Of a DNA stretch of 64,000 nt, positions 32,283 to 42,700 are shown piece by piece. This stretch comes from Diplonema papillatum (taxonomy: Eukaryota > Euglenozoa > Diplonemea > Diplonemida > Diplonemidae): positions 746,501 to 810,500 of the forward strand of contig JAPJBO010000003.1 in the NCBI GenBank assembly GCA_030068145.1. Direction: 5' to 3'. Within the stretch, counting starts at the first letter, position 1. Every line of letters begins with the position of its first letter. Made by a program: the position numbers and the translations under genes. The notes under the pieces were generated by a model. That model worked only from the letters and a program-made list of their open reading frames with translations. It was not told the origin of the DNA and did no database searches.

Positions 32283-32512
32283 CCTTCGTTCTTTTCCTTT
32301 GTATACGCACCTGCTTTGTAGGAAATACTTGAGGAGGCTGCCAGCTGCAAAGATCAAAGGAGGTAAATGTGCTGTAACCCGCACAGGTGAATTTGGGTTT
32401 AGTGGCGGGCGTAAGCGTTCAACAAAAAAGACCCACTTTGTAGTTGTATTGTTTTCTCCCCCCTCTAGCCTCCTTCGAAATGAGTGCATGGCAGTCCCTC
32501 GAGTATCTTGTT
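32283..32512 (+). mobile_element. TIR-A element, full length
   Basis: TTTGTATACGCACCTGC, GAAATACTTGAGGAGGCTGC, CGTTCAACAAAAAAGACCCA, and the end GGCAGTCCCTCGAGTATC. Confidence 0.9.
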
Positions 32513-33087
32513 TTGATTTCCTGTTCAAAGATTCGCATTGCAACCCCTTCCCGCCCCCTTCCAACCATTTCTTTTTGACACGCCTATTCATTATCTTTTG
32601 CACGCTTTTCTGTTTTAAAACAAAACTACGCATTTCTTTGGTCCAGCAACCTTTGCACTCCCTTGGTACCATCAAACAAGGGACTTGCAGGCTTCGGCGA
32701 GTATCCTTGATCCCCAACCCAATCTTCATCTTGTGACCTGTGTCGTGGCTGTAGTAAAACCACCACGTCTCGAGCGCTCAGTGTGCCGATGTCAAGGCAG
32801 ATTGTCGCTTTTGTATTGCGATACAGCAGGTAAAGTACCGTATTTCTAAAAATGTTGCCCCCCCCCCATACGGCCCAACCCCCGAACACCAAGAGAGGTA
32901 CAGTTTGGAAGGGACTGCATGTCAAAGCAGGAAAAGGCATATGGAAACGCTCAGAACCGATAAAGAACAAAAAAAGTCGTAATCCAACACAGGACGAGAA
33001 GGAAGGAGCAGCACCACCAGAACCGAGAAAGAACAAAAAAAGAAGAATACTACGCACCAAACCCACCACCCTCCCCAACCCGGGCTT
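32513..33087. other. Spacer, one weak minus-strand frame
   Basis: A minus-strand frame around 32640-32830 (KATICLDIGTLSARDVVVLL) looks coding-like but has no recognised family. Otherwise nothing is seen. Confidence 0.3.
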
Positions 33088-36000
33088 CCTTTTTACCCCT
33101 GCAAACCCGTGAATAGGTGCTACGGGAGTATCTGGCAACCGCTGCTTAACAGCATTGCGGGAAGAGACGAGTAGGCTCGGAAGGGAAGGATCGGCGGCCA
33201 GGTTTACGAAGTACCGAGACAAGCTGAACGAGAGGGCCGATGCGAGCAGACGATGTCTGACAACCATCTGCGCCGGACGCGCTGAGCCGTCGGGGGTGTT
33301 GCGAACGGGGGCGGGAGTGACTGCAAATGTTGACGAGATGGACGAGGCGCTGAACACTGCGTGGGACCCTATCCTGCGTAAGTACAAGGACGGGCCAGAG
33401 CCGGAGTACGAGCCGTTTCGGGATCGGTTCCAGGATCACATCGGCCCACACTTGATGGAAGCCGGAACAATCACGGGGGAGGAGCTGCGAATTCTGCTGA
33501 GGAAGAAGCCGAAGAAAAGCGCGTCAGGGGTGGATGGCTGGCGCATGGCTGAACTGCGGGAGTTGCCGCTCCCCCTGCTGAATGCACTTGCAGACGTCAT
33601 GAACCTGGTCGAAGCGACTGGGGACTGGCCGGCAAGCATGACAACTGCGCTGGTGTCGATGGTGCCGAAAGATGAGAGCCAAGACCCGCTGCACACGAGG
33701 CCGATAACCGTCACGTCCGCCGTGTACCGCTTGTGGGCCTGCCGCAGGCTTGCGGACATTGTCCTGTGGCAGGAGGGGTGGATCGAAGAAGGACAGAAAG
33801 GCTTTCGGCCGGGCCACCGGATCGAGGACGTCTTGATGGAGATAGGGCTCGAGGTGGAGGACGCCTTGCTGGACGGAGAGCCGCTCTACGGAGTGGCGCT
33901 GGACTTCCGGAAGTGTTTCGACATGGTCCCGCGAGAGGTAGTGCTACGCCTGGCTGAGGACTTAGGACTGCACGGTCGGGTTCTCAAGCCGCTGAGGGCG
34001 ATTTACAGTCTGCTCGCAAGACGCTTCAAGTTGCCGCTAGGGGTGGGCAGGGAGTTTAGTGTGACCAACGGTATCCTTCAAGGGTGCCCTGTGTCCGTCA
34101 TACTCATCAATGCCCTGCTGTCGGTAGTGATGAAAGCGGTCAAAAAAGAAGCTGAGGGTGTGAGTCCTAAGTCGTACGCGGATGATGCCACACTACTGTC
34201 CAGGCTGTCGGAGGCCGCACTGCAAAAGGGAGTCGACATTGTTGACGAGTTCTGCACACTCACCGGAATGCAGCTAAACCTCGAGAAGACCATCGCATTC
34301 TCGACGAGGCAGAGGCACCAGTCGACGCTCAGACTCCGAAGCGGAAATGCGCTGCTGCGATTTAGCAAGTCCGTCACGTGTCTGGGGGCCCTAGTCTCAA
34401 CGGCGAAGAACAGAAAGGAGAGGTCCGACTCTAAGAGGGTAGAGAGGGCGGCGGCCCTAGCGGAGGGCCTCCGCCACGCGCCATTCCGGTACGAAAAGCG
34501 GGTCCGTATTGTGCAGTCGAATGTGTTGCCGGCAGCGCTATCGGGCTGCTCCTTCGCGCCGGTGTCAAAGGTGGCGATGAAGCGGTTGACGACGTCGGTG
34601 ATGGGTCTGATCTGGGGTGGAGCAAACCCGAAGCGCGCGAGAGAAATGGTCCTGAACTTCCAGGAGAAGGGCCACCTGACGGACCCCGGTACGTGTTTAG
34701 CGTACCGGGTGACGACGGCGTTCTACGCGGCGTGCGAGAGGCTGCCGCGACTGCTACCTCTGATGGAGAGTATCCGGGGGCGGTACGCCGAGGGGGACCA
34801 ACCCCTCGGCCCAGTCGGGCTGGCGATGAGGAGCATGGAGGAGTGTGGACACATATGGGAGCCTGGGCCCCTATCTCGCACGCTACGACGGAATGGTGCA
34901 GTGTTCGACCCGCTGGCCTCGTCGCCCTCGAAGAGGGGGCACGAAGTGAGGGCGGACCTGAGAACGAGGACGTGGGCCCGACTGATGGCGAGAAGGCCAG
35001 GATATCAGGGGCTGGAAAGAGCCGACTTGGAGCGCACGAATGCGTTCTGGAAGACGAGGGAATGTTCCGCGCACACGGCGAAGCTAATTCGAGTTGCGAT
35101 TGCGGGGGGTGTGAACACGGCGGAGTTCACGTCGCGGATGAGGCAGGCTGGAGCTGAGCCGCAGGCGCCCAGCTGCAAGCACTGTGGGAGCGGCGTGACG
35201 GAGAACGAACAGCATATCTACTGGGACTGCGACGCATACTCACACATTCGCCGGCGGGAAGCACACGCCGGGCTGATGGCGGCCAACCGAACCGAGTGGC
35301 CCCGATGCACGCTGGAACATGGTGTGGTTGTACCGGGGAACGCCCACTTATCGAGGCGGCTCCAGGAGATGATGGCTGAAATCCTTGCGGAACGTGCAGG
35401 GCTCGAAGCACGTGGCTGGGTAGCCAGGAACCCCACGACCCCCTGGTCGAGAGCGGATGCGATGCCTGCCGAGAAATTTGACCACCCCTTTGCGCGGATT
35501 GCCCCGGCATGGACGTGGGAGCGAAACAAGACCTGGGGACTACCGACGTTTTATGCGTTGGTAGCGTGGCTGTCTGACATGCAGTGGACCGAGAGCGGGC
35601 AGGCGTCAATGCTAGAGCTTGCGATCGACTTTGAACTCTTCTCGGGCCTCAGCATGCCGCTGCACGGGAATGCGCCGAAGGGGGTGAGAGAACGGGGAAA
35701 CGTCCTGCGCTGCATGATGAGCGCGTTGGACAAGCTGGCGGCACAGCAAGGGCTGGGAAGCTGCATGAGAGGGGAGAGGGTGTGCCCGACGACGTCGCTG
35801 TCGTTCATGGGCATCTCGGGGATATCGGGTGTACGGCCCAGGCCACGCTTTCGCGAGGCACACACGGGGACGATACTTGAGGAACAAGTGAAAGGAAGCG
35901 ATGTAGGGACGCAGTGCCCGGCGTACCCTGACTGGACGATCGGGAGAGCGGCGAGGTGGGCCCTGCCTGCCCCACCACAACTGCACCCAGACCCCGTGCA

Positions 36001-37123
36001 TATGCCGGGTGTCGATATAGAGAAGGCACTCGTCACGTGCGCGACCCATCACAAAGGGAAGTGTGAGGCGTGCAGAGCACTCGTCCGAAGGGACGTGCCC
36101 ACGGTAGAGATGTGCTGCCGGCACCATCACCACGCGAACGATGGGCAGCCGATCGCGGTGTGCACAGAGCACAGCACGACGAAGTGCGGCGAGTGCAAGA
36201 CGGCGGCGGCGTGTTGCCGCAGCGGGCATCATGCCTGCCGCACGCATGGCAGAGGAACCTGCCAAGAGTGCAAGAGGCTCCCTACGCTGACGCAGAGGCG
36301 ACCGGCGGCATGTTGCCGCCGCGGCCACCACCAGTCCAACGAACCGAACGTCCCGTCAACCCCCGGACGCAACAAGAAGAAGAGGCCCTCCTCACCCACC
36401 CAGGTGGGCGTACAACGGGGAACGCCAGTTGGAAAGCGAGCGGCGCAAGCGCCGCCCGCGGCAACGAAAAAGGAGACGGCGACGACCGGACGGGCGACCA
36501 AAAGGCCGCCACCAACGCCAGGAACCAGCGAACGACCAGCGCTGAAGAAAAGGGTGCTAGGCACCCCGAAGGAAGGCCCGATCGCCGGCCGCAAGCGGAA
36601 GAAGACGAAGGCGACCACCCCCGACTCAGGGGTGCATCGAAGGAAGAAGAAGGTACCGAGGGCAAGCAGCTCTCAGAAACGACCGGGGACCACGGGCACA
36701 CCAACGCCCTCGAAAGTGAAAAACGGACACACGTGTCCGCCCTCGTACTCGCCGACTCAGTCTCTGGAATCGCAAGAAAGCCAAACCCCGCTAGCTCCAC
36801 AAATGCTCGACCTTGACGACGCAATGGCAGGTGACGACGTCATCCGAGAACCTGACTTTCAAGGCAGTGCATGCTAATCCATGTGGTTCGTGTACTTAAA
36901 AGAACTCAATGCTTAACAGCGCTCACGTGGGCGGTGTCTTCTGACAGCACCTCGTGATGTTCGCATCGCAAAACAAAGAAGACAGTGAAATGGTCGTTAC
37001 CTGGTCGGGTTTCGCTCGCGACCGTTTCCTGAACAATCCTTCACTAAATCCGCGGTTATATAACCTGGCCTCAGTGGTGCAAGCACCACGCGCTCTTCAA
37101 ACCCAAGAAACATTTTCCCCCCC
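33088..37123 (+). mobile_element. LINE-D retrotransposon
   Basis: The element runs from a 5' module (CTTTTTACCCCTGCAAACCC onward), shared with the deleted copy at 4151, to a 3' UTR ending AACATTTTCCCCCCC. The coding region is 33155-36877. It has no endonuclease domain, so it may itself be a 5'-deleted copy re-using the family 5' end. Confidence 0.85.
33155..36877 (+). CDS. LINE-D reverse transcriptase protein
   Basis: The frame is open from about 33113. The first usable codon is TTG at 33155, so no true start is visible and the N terminus is probably lost. The RT runs from a fingers block (ITVTSAVYRLWACR) through motif A (ALDFRKCFD, Asp at 33902), GILQGCPVS near 34063 and YADD at 34175-34186. 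The knuckle C-x2-C-x9-H-x4-C lies at about 35176-35230 and ELAIDFE near 35620. Three Cys/His modules of the form C-x2-H-x4-C-x2-C-x(n)-CC-x(n)-HH follow at 36038-36325, then a Lys/Arg/Pro-rich tail. No RNase H or endonuclease is visible. Motifs are intact over 1240 codons, so loss of the 5' part appears recent. Confidence 0.93.
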   Translation: MREETSRLGREGSAARFTKYRDKLNERADASRRCLTTICAGRAEPSGVLRTGAGVTANVDEMDEALNTAWDPILRKYKDGPEPEYEPFRDRFQDHIGPHLMEAGTITGEELRILLRKKPKKSASGVDGWRMAELRELPLPLLNALADVMNLVEATGDWPASMTTALVSMVPKDESQDPLHTRPITVTSAVYRLWACRRLADIVLWQEGWIEEGQKGFRPGHRIEDVLMEIGLEVEDALLDGEPLYGVALDFRKCFDMVPREVVLRLAEDLGLHGRVLKPLRAIYSLLARRFKLPLGVGREFSVTNGILQGCPVSVILINALLSVVMKAVKKEAEGVSPKSYADDATLLSRLSEAALQKGVDIVDEFCTLTGMQLNLEKTIAFSTRQRHQSTLRLRSGNALLRFSKSVTCLGALVSTAKNRKERSDSKRVERAAALAEGLRHAPFRYEKRVRIVQSNVLPAALSGCSFAPVSKVAMKRLTTSVMGLIWGGANPKRAREMVLNFQEKGHLTDPGTCLAYRVTTAFYAACERLPRLLPLMESIRGRYAEGDQPLGPVGLAMRSMEECGHIWEPGPLSRTLRRNGAVFDPLASSPSKRGHEVRADLRTRTWARLMARRPGYQGLERADLERTNAFWKTRECSAHTAKLIRVAIAGGVNTAEFTSRMRQAGAEPQAPSCKHCGSGVTENEQHIYWDCDAYSHIRRREAHAGLMAANRTEWPRCTLEHGVVVPGNAHLSRRLQEMMAEILAERAGLEARGWVARNPTTPWSRADAMPAEKFDHPFARIAPAWTWERNKTWGLPTFYALVAWLSDMQWTESGQASMLELAIDFELFSGLSMPLHGNAPKGVRERGNVLRCMMSALDKLAAQQGLGSCMRGERVCPTTSLSFMGISGISGVRPRPRFREAHTGTILEEQVKGSDVGTQCPAYPDWTIGRAARWALPAPPQLHPDPVHMPGVDIEKALVTCATHHKGKCEACRALVRRDVPTVEMCCRHHHHANDGQPIAVCTEHSTTKCGECKTAAACCRSGHHACRTHGRGTCQECKRLPTLTQRRPAACCRRGHHQSNEPNVPSTPGRNKKKRPSSPTQVGVQRGTPVGKRAAQAPPAATKKETATTGRATKRPPPTPGTSERPALKKRVLGTPKEGPIAGRKRKKTKATTPDSGVHRRKKKVPRASSSQKRPGTTGTPTPSKVKNGHTCPPSYSPTQSLESQESQTPLAPQMLDLDDAMAGDDVIREPDFQGSAC

Positions 37124-37164
37124 TCCCACTAAAAAGTTGGCGGGAAACCAACTTTTTTTTTTTT

Positions 37165-37305
37165 TTTTTTTTTGTATAAGCACCTGCTTTGTAGGAAATA
37201 CTTGAGGAGGCTGCCAGTTGCAAAGATCAAAGGAGGTAAATGTGCTGTAGCCCACACGAAACACAGGTGAATCTGGGTTTAGTGGCGGGCGTAAGCGTTC
37301 AAGCC
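37165..37305 (+). mobile_element. TIR-A element, 3'-truncated
   Basis: It begins after a T20 run with TGTATAAGCACCTGCTTTGT, then AATACTTGAGGAGGCTGCC, and stops at GGGCGTAAGCGTTCAA. It is joined to a LINE tail. Confidence 0.88.
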
Positions 37306-37309
37306 AGTG

Positions 37310-37460
37310 CTCCCGCTTACCTCCGAAATGCCGTAGGAGCGTGGCCACCACGAGCAGCCGGCAGGACCATCAGCTGTGACGTGAGGATGCTGACAACTTG
37401 GGCTACACTCCGCTTCAGGGGTTACCCGAAATCGAATTCCAACCCACACACAAAAGGACT
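37310..37460 (+). mobile_element. LINE-B-type 3' tail fragment
   Basis: GACCATCAGCTGTGACGTGA, CAACTTGGGCTACACTCCGC and TTCAGGGGTTACCC resemble the LINE-B end (CATCAGCAGTAACGT, CAACTGGGCTAGACTCCGCT, CAGGGGTTACCC at 45412-45470). It closes with a short ACACACA run. It is an older, extremely truncated copy. Confidence 0.8.
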
Positions 37461-37807
37461 AAACTAACAGGAAACCCCAATACAACAACAAAAAATATTA
37501 GAGAAAGCCACGCCCTTATAGAGCAAGCCAGGCGCCGCTTTCTCGGCCCTTGAGGGGGTCTGCGGGGAGCGGGGAAGCGGCGATGTCATACAATGGCGAG
37601 TGTGTCTTCTCCGACTCTCAAGTGCACACCTCCGCCAACGAGTCGGACAGCAACAGCGACATTGGGAATCGGCGGCGCCACAGCACGCACCTCAAGATGC
37701 GGAAGGTATGCCTGACTTGCAGCTTGTATCAGAAAAAGCCAGAAAAAACGCGAAAGGACGGTGCTACGGCATGTATCCGCAACAGGAGTTGCCCATACAT
37801 GAATTCT

Positions 37808-37971
<164 letters not shown>

Positions 37972-38023
37972 GGGAATTGAGAGGGAACACGAAAGCCAAA
38001 AATATACCGAAGACAACAATATA

Positions 38024-39511
38024 ATGGCAGGGTCCGGCGGCCTCCACGCGGCTCCCCCGGTCAATGGTGCGAGCACCAGCCAACAGCCGGACCCAACCCT
38101 CCCCACAATCACACTCGTGAGGAGAACGATGTCGCTGTACGACATCAAAGCGCTGCCGGAAGGAACCAGGAGGGAGGCAGCAACGTCCCTCCTGCAGCAG
38201 CTCCCTTGGGATGCCGAGGTCGTAGCACTGCCCCGGAATGGGCGTGTATTAGTGGTGCGAGCAGCCGGAGCTCCGCCGGCCACGGAGTTCAAGCTGCGCG
38301 AGGGTGGGACGTGCACCATCAGACCGTCACCACCACCCATCAGCCGAGTCCCAGACCCCACCGCGAGGAACAAGCGGGAGAAGTACACCAAGAAAGAGTT
38401 CTTGGACTTCTGCGGGCGAGAGGAAGGGGTACGCAGGTGGGAGAGAGGGCTGCAGTTGGAGCGCGAGTGGCGGGAACAGAAAGGAGAGAGAACAACGGCC
38501 GCACCCATCAGGGCGAATACAACGTGGGTAGACGGGAACCAGACGCCCGCGTCAGCTTCGGCGCCGGCGTCGGTCGCAGCGGCACGGGCAGCACCAGAAG
38601 CAACGTCAGCACCGGCACCAGCGACGGCAACGGTTCCAGTACCCGGACAGGCAGCTGCGTCGCCACCACGGGCGACACAGCTAGCTCACTTGAAGAAGGA
38701 ACTTGCCGAGATGGAGCGACGCCTGACCGAAAGAGTGGACCGCCGACTGGAAGAGGCGATCGTACACCACGCAGAAACACTGGGAACAACACAAACTGCG
38801 TTCCTTACTGATCTTCAAAAGCTAATCGGCCAGCAACACGAGCAGCAACAGAAGCAACAACAGGAGCAAACGACGCGCCAGCAACGGTGGATGGCCGAGC
38901 AGGAGCAGCGTCAGGAACGCCAGCAGCAGTTGCAACATGAGATGCTACAACAATTGGTGCACCTGCAGCGGGAAAGCCGAAGCGAACAGGAGCAGCAACG
39001 CGTCCGGGAGCAGGATCTGCAGGGACGACAGGAGCAGCTGGTCACGGCAGAGGAGCAGGAGCGAGGACGGGTGCAACAGGAGCAGCAGGAACAGTGGGAT
39101 AAGCACGAGCAGCAACACGTCCGGGAGCTGCAGAAACGACAGCAGCGTGACACGAACCAGCCGCGGCCTAAGGTCGCAACGAAGCGGGAGGCATCCCGAT
39201 CAGCAGAGGGAACGCCAGCCAAGGCAAAGCTGCGCCTGGCGCAGGACTCTGAGGACAGCAGCGAGAGCCCGAGCGTCGTGGATTGGGCAACTGACGGGAG
39301 CGACAGTGAGGGCGCACCGCCATCGACCCCATCCTCATGTAGGGGCGGCCGGTGGGAAGTGGGGGACATGGTGGAGGCGCAGCACACAGACGACAGGTGG
39401 TACGAAGCCGCCCTCAAGGGGCAGGCGGCAGACGGCACATGGACGGTGGCGTACTCGAACGGCGTCACGCAGGGGGGGCGACTACCGGAGCAAATGCGCC
39501 AAAAGATATGA
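38024..39511 (+). CDS. LINE-B ORF1 protein with coiled coil and Tudor-like C terminus
   Basis: The chosen start is ATG 38024 (MAGSGGLHAAPPVNG), the first Met after the microsatellite; the longer frame through the (AC)n repeat is rejected. The product is 495 residues. There is an Arg/Pro-rich N-terminal region, an Ala/Pro/Thr spacer, and a long Gln/Glu-rich coiled coil (LKKELAEMERRLTERVDRRL, then QQ-rich heptads). An acidic Ser stretch follows, then a C-terminal block WEVGDMVEAQHTDDRWYEAA with VAYSNGVTQGG, which has the spacing of Tudor/Agenet-type barrels. ORF1 proteins of LINEs bind the element RNA and often form coiled-coil trimers. A Tudor-like module could guide it to histones or methylated proteins; that is inference. 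No RRM or zinc knuckle is seen. Confidence 0.82.
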   Translation: MAGSGGLHAAPPVNGASTSQQPDPTLPTITLVRRTMSLYDIKALPEGTRREAATSLLQQLPWDAEVVALPRNGRVLVVRAAGAPPATEFKLREGGTCTIRPSPPPISRVPDPTARNKREKYTKKEFLDFCGREEGVRRWERGLQLEREWREQKGERTTAAPIRANTTWVDGNQTPASASAPASVAAARAAPEATSAPAPATATVPVPGQAAASPPRATQLAHLKKELAEMERRLTERVDRRLEEAIVHHAETLGTTQTAFLTDLQKLIGQQHEQQQKQQQEQTTRQQRWMAEQEQRQERQQQLQHEMLQQLVHLQRESRSEQEQQRVREQDLQGRQEQLVTAEEQERGRVQQEQQEQWDKHEQQHVRELQKRQQRDTNQPRPKVATKREASRSAEGTPAKAKLRLAQDSEDSSESPSVVDWATDGSDSEGAPPSTPSSCRGGRWEVGDMVEAQHTDDRWYEAALKGQAADGTWTVAYSNGVTQGGRLPEQMRQKI

Positions 39512-39784
39512 CTGCCGGTAACTTTTACAAAGCTAGCTTCCGGGACCGCCCCCGTAGTATCATCATCGCCCTCATCATCATCACGATCACCATCACCATC
39601 ACCACCTCCATCATCAACGTCGTCTTCAATTTTATCAGTTTCATCAATCAACATCAGCGGCGACAACAGCTCCAACACCTACGCTACCGGAGGGACGCGT
39701 GTTTATGTTTTTGTAAAAACATGGCAAGCTGCCAGGTATAGGCACCCAGCAGAGACCCGTGGTAGAAAGTGCAGTAGAGCATGG
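39512..39784 (+). other. LINE-B inter-ORF spacer
   Basis: 273 bases with a (CATCAT/CACCAT)n stretch at about 39560-39630. ORF2 translation would need re-initiation or another mechanism; no overlap or shift signal is visible. Confidence 0.7.
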
Positions 39785-42700
39785 ATGAGGGGAGGAGGGC
39801 CCGGACAGGACCCCCTCCAAGTAATCGAAGAAGCCAACACGTGGCTTCGAGACGCAGCGAGCCGGCTGGGGGCAGTGGTCCTACCGGTTGCACAGGATGG
39901 CGCGTGTATGTTCGCGTCGCTAGCGCGGTGCATGAAAGATCGGTCGGCAGCCACGCTGAGACAGCAAGTGGTGGGATGGCTGCGGAACAACGACGAGTAC
40001 CGTGGGATGTTTTGTCCCGAGGATGAGAGAGACCGTCAAACGTATGACGAATACCTGGACCACATGGAAGAACGGACAACGTACGGGGATCATTGGTGCC
40101 TGCAGGCAGCGGCAGAAATCCTCGATGCCGCAATATGGGTCTTGGACGCCGCAGGAAGCAGAAAGTCGATCGCAAGGTACGGCAGAGGAGCAGCTCCCTC
40201 CAAAGTCCTAACCGTAACGTACAGGAGGGAACACTACGATATCCTGCTAGTCACGAGCCGGATGCGGGAGAAGCTCCAGCGATCAACAGATGGGGTAGTC
40301 CCGATTCCGAGCCAAGAATCTCTAGCAGCACGAACACAACCTGCTCTACCTGCCGACCCCCCAGCGACACCCATGCGGCGAACAGTAAGTATGGTAGCCA
40401 CGGCGGACAGCGGTGCATTGGTCATTGTCACGATCAACGTCACGTCCCTAGACACCGAAAAGCTACTGGAAGTAGCCCGGCTCGTAGCGGACATCATCGT
40501 AGTTCAAGAAACGCGGGTAACGAAACATGAAAAAGCTTACATGTGTTCGCTACTGGCAGCATACGGGTGGGACGTGTACTGGGGAAACGATGTAGAAATG
40601 GTGGTAGGAAGGGATGGAAAGACGCAAAGAAAGCCTGGAGGAGTGGCGGTCCTGACAAGGCAGCACCTCACAGCGCAGCGAGTGACCCCAGTGGAAGAAT
40701 GTGAGAAGAAAATTGTCGCATCGACACGCGTTGTGCAAGTAGCCGTGGCCCTGGATTGTGGGAAGACAGCCATGCACATTTTCTCCGTGTATGGGCAGTC
40801 TGGTAGCAGCACGCAGGTGCAGCAAGAAAGGGAACAGCTCCTATCGGAGGTGTTAGGCGTTGCAGCGGGGCTGGGACAGGTGCCGGTATTGGTGCTCGGT
40901 GACCTCAATTGCACAACAGAGTCGAGTCCGGTGCTAGCGGCAGCATGTCGTTCCGGGAGGTGGGTGGACGTGGCAGCTGCGTACGCTGGAGGACGTGGTG
41001 AAATACCGCCGAACACATGCTGGGCACCGAACGCGTTAGAAGGAAGTCGGATTGACTTATGCCTCGCAAACTCATGTGCAGCACCGGCCGTTGACACGGT
41101 AATGACAGTTGCGAGAGAGAGCAGCAAGTTCCACACGCACTCGCCGCTGTACGTAAATCTCCGCCAGCAGGCATTCCGGGAACAGAGCAGCCGCGCCATA
41201 CTCCCGGCCGCTTTCCCGCGAGAAAGACCTAAGTTGAAGCAGAACGAGAGAGACGACCTCGAGGCACTGGCCAAGAGAGCAAAGGAAACGCGATGGGGGA
41301 CACACAGTCTAAAACAGCTATCGCAGTGTGCCGAACAATACTTAGTGAAGTTGCACGGCAAAGATCTAGTATTGCCTACGGGGATGTACACGGGACGAGG
41401 AGGACGAGTAGTCACTGACTCCCGGCTGGCTACAAAGTTCCAACCACAGTCGGTAAGAGGAGCGTCCACGAAGCAGACACGTGCACGAGACGAACTGCTG
41501 GGGCATCTCCGAACGCTAGTGCAGGTCGGGCACGAGCGCTTAAGGGCGGACGTGCCATACCCGCTCACAAGACGGGAAGAACACGCGAGAGACGCCGCGC
41601 GGAGGAGGGTTATCAGGGGCTACATCCCAAAATCCGTTGTAGAAGCTGTGACCTCCAGCGCATTTACCGAGTTACAGACGCTGCAGAGTACATTAGCCGA
41701 CCTCGAGGGGACTCAAAAGGCGGCGTTCGCCGCACTCAAACGGCACAGGAGATCGCAGTGGGCGCATAAGATGCAGGAGGCATGGATGCATGGTGGGGGG
41801 CTCGTATTCGCCCATGTTGCTGACCGCTACACCGCTCCATTGCTATTTATGAGACGAGAAGACAAAACCCTTACGGCGAATGCGAAGGAGATCGACGGAA
41901 TGCTGCGCAGCGATGGTGCGTGGGGAGGAATCTTCAATAAATACACGCGACAGGAGGAGCCATGTTGGGAGCGCTTTATGCGAACGTACGAGTCCATACT
42001 CCCGGACAGAGTGGAGATGCAGTGCGAGCCGATCACGGTGAAGGACGTGAGGGCAGTGTTGGCAAAGATGAAGAAGTCGGCCTCGGCAGGAATGCATGGG
42101 TGGAGGATCCACGAATTGCAACAACTGCCAAATGACATTCTGAATGGGTTTGTGCAGGTACTGAATGACGTGGAGGGGCAAGGCGAGTGGCCGGAGGATC
42201 TCATGCATGCACTAATCTCCCTCATTCCGAAACCTGACAGCACGGGTGACCCGCTGTCTCAGCGCCCGATCTCGGTTGCACCGGTGCTATACAGGGTTTG
42301 GGCAGCAGTAAGGGCCAAAGAAGCGCAAAAATGGATGGAAGAGCTAGCACCGGAAGGATTGCATGGTTGTCGGCCCGGACACAGCACAGAAGATCTATTC
42401 TGGCACCTGGCGGCGGAATTGGAGGAGGCGCGGATTACCGGACGCCCCCTTTTTGGAATAGCCTTCGACTTCAAGAAGTGCTTTGATACAGTGCCGATAG
42501 GTGTCACAATGCAGCTAGCAAAAAGGCTGGGCTTCAACGCGATGGTACTTCGAGCATTAGAAGCCGCGTATAAACAGATGCGCCGACATTTCAAGGTGAA
42601 TGGCACAGTGGGAGAGGGCTTCACCCCTACGAATGGCATCATGCAAGGATGCGCGATAAGTGTAATCCTTATCGGGCTACTCATCAGCGTATGGATGAGG

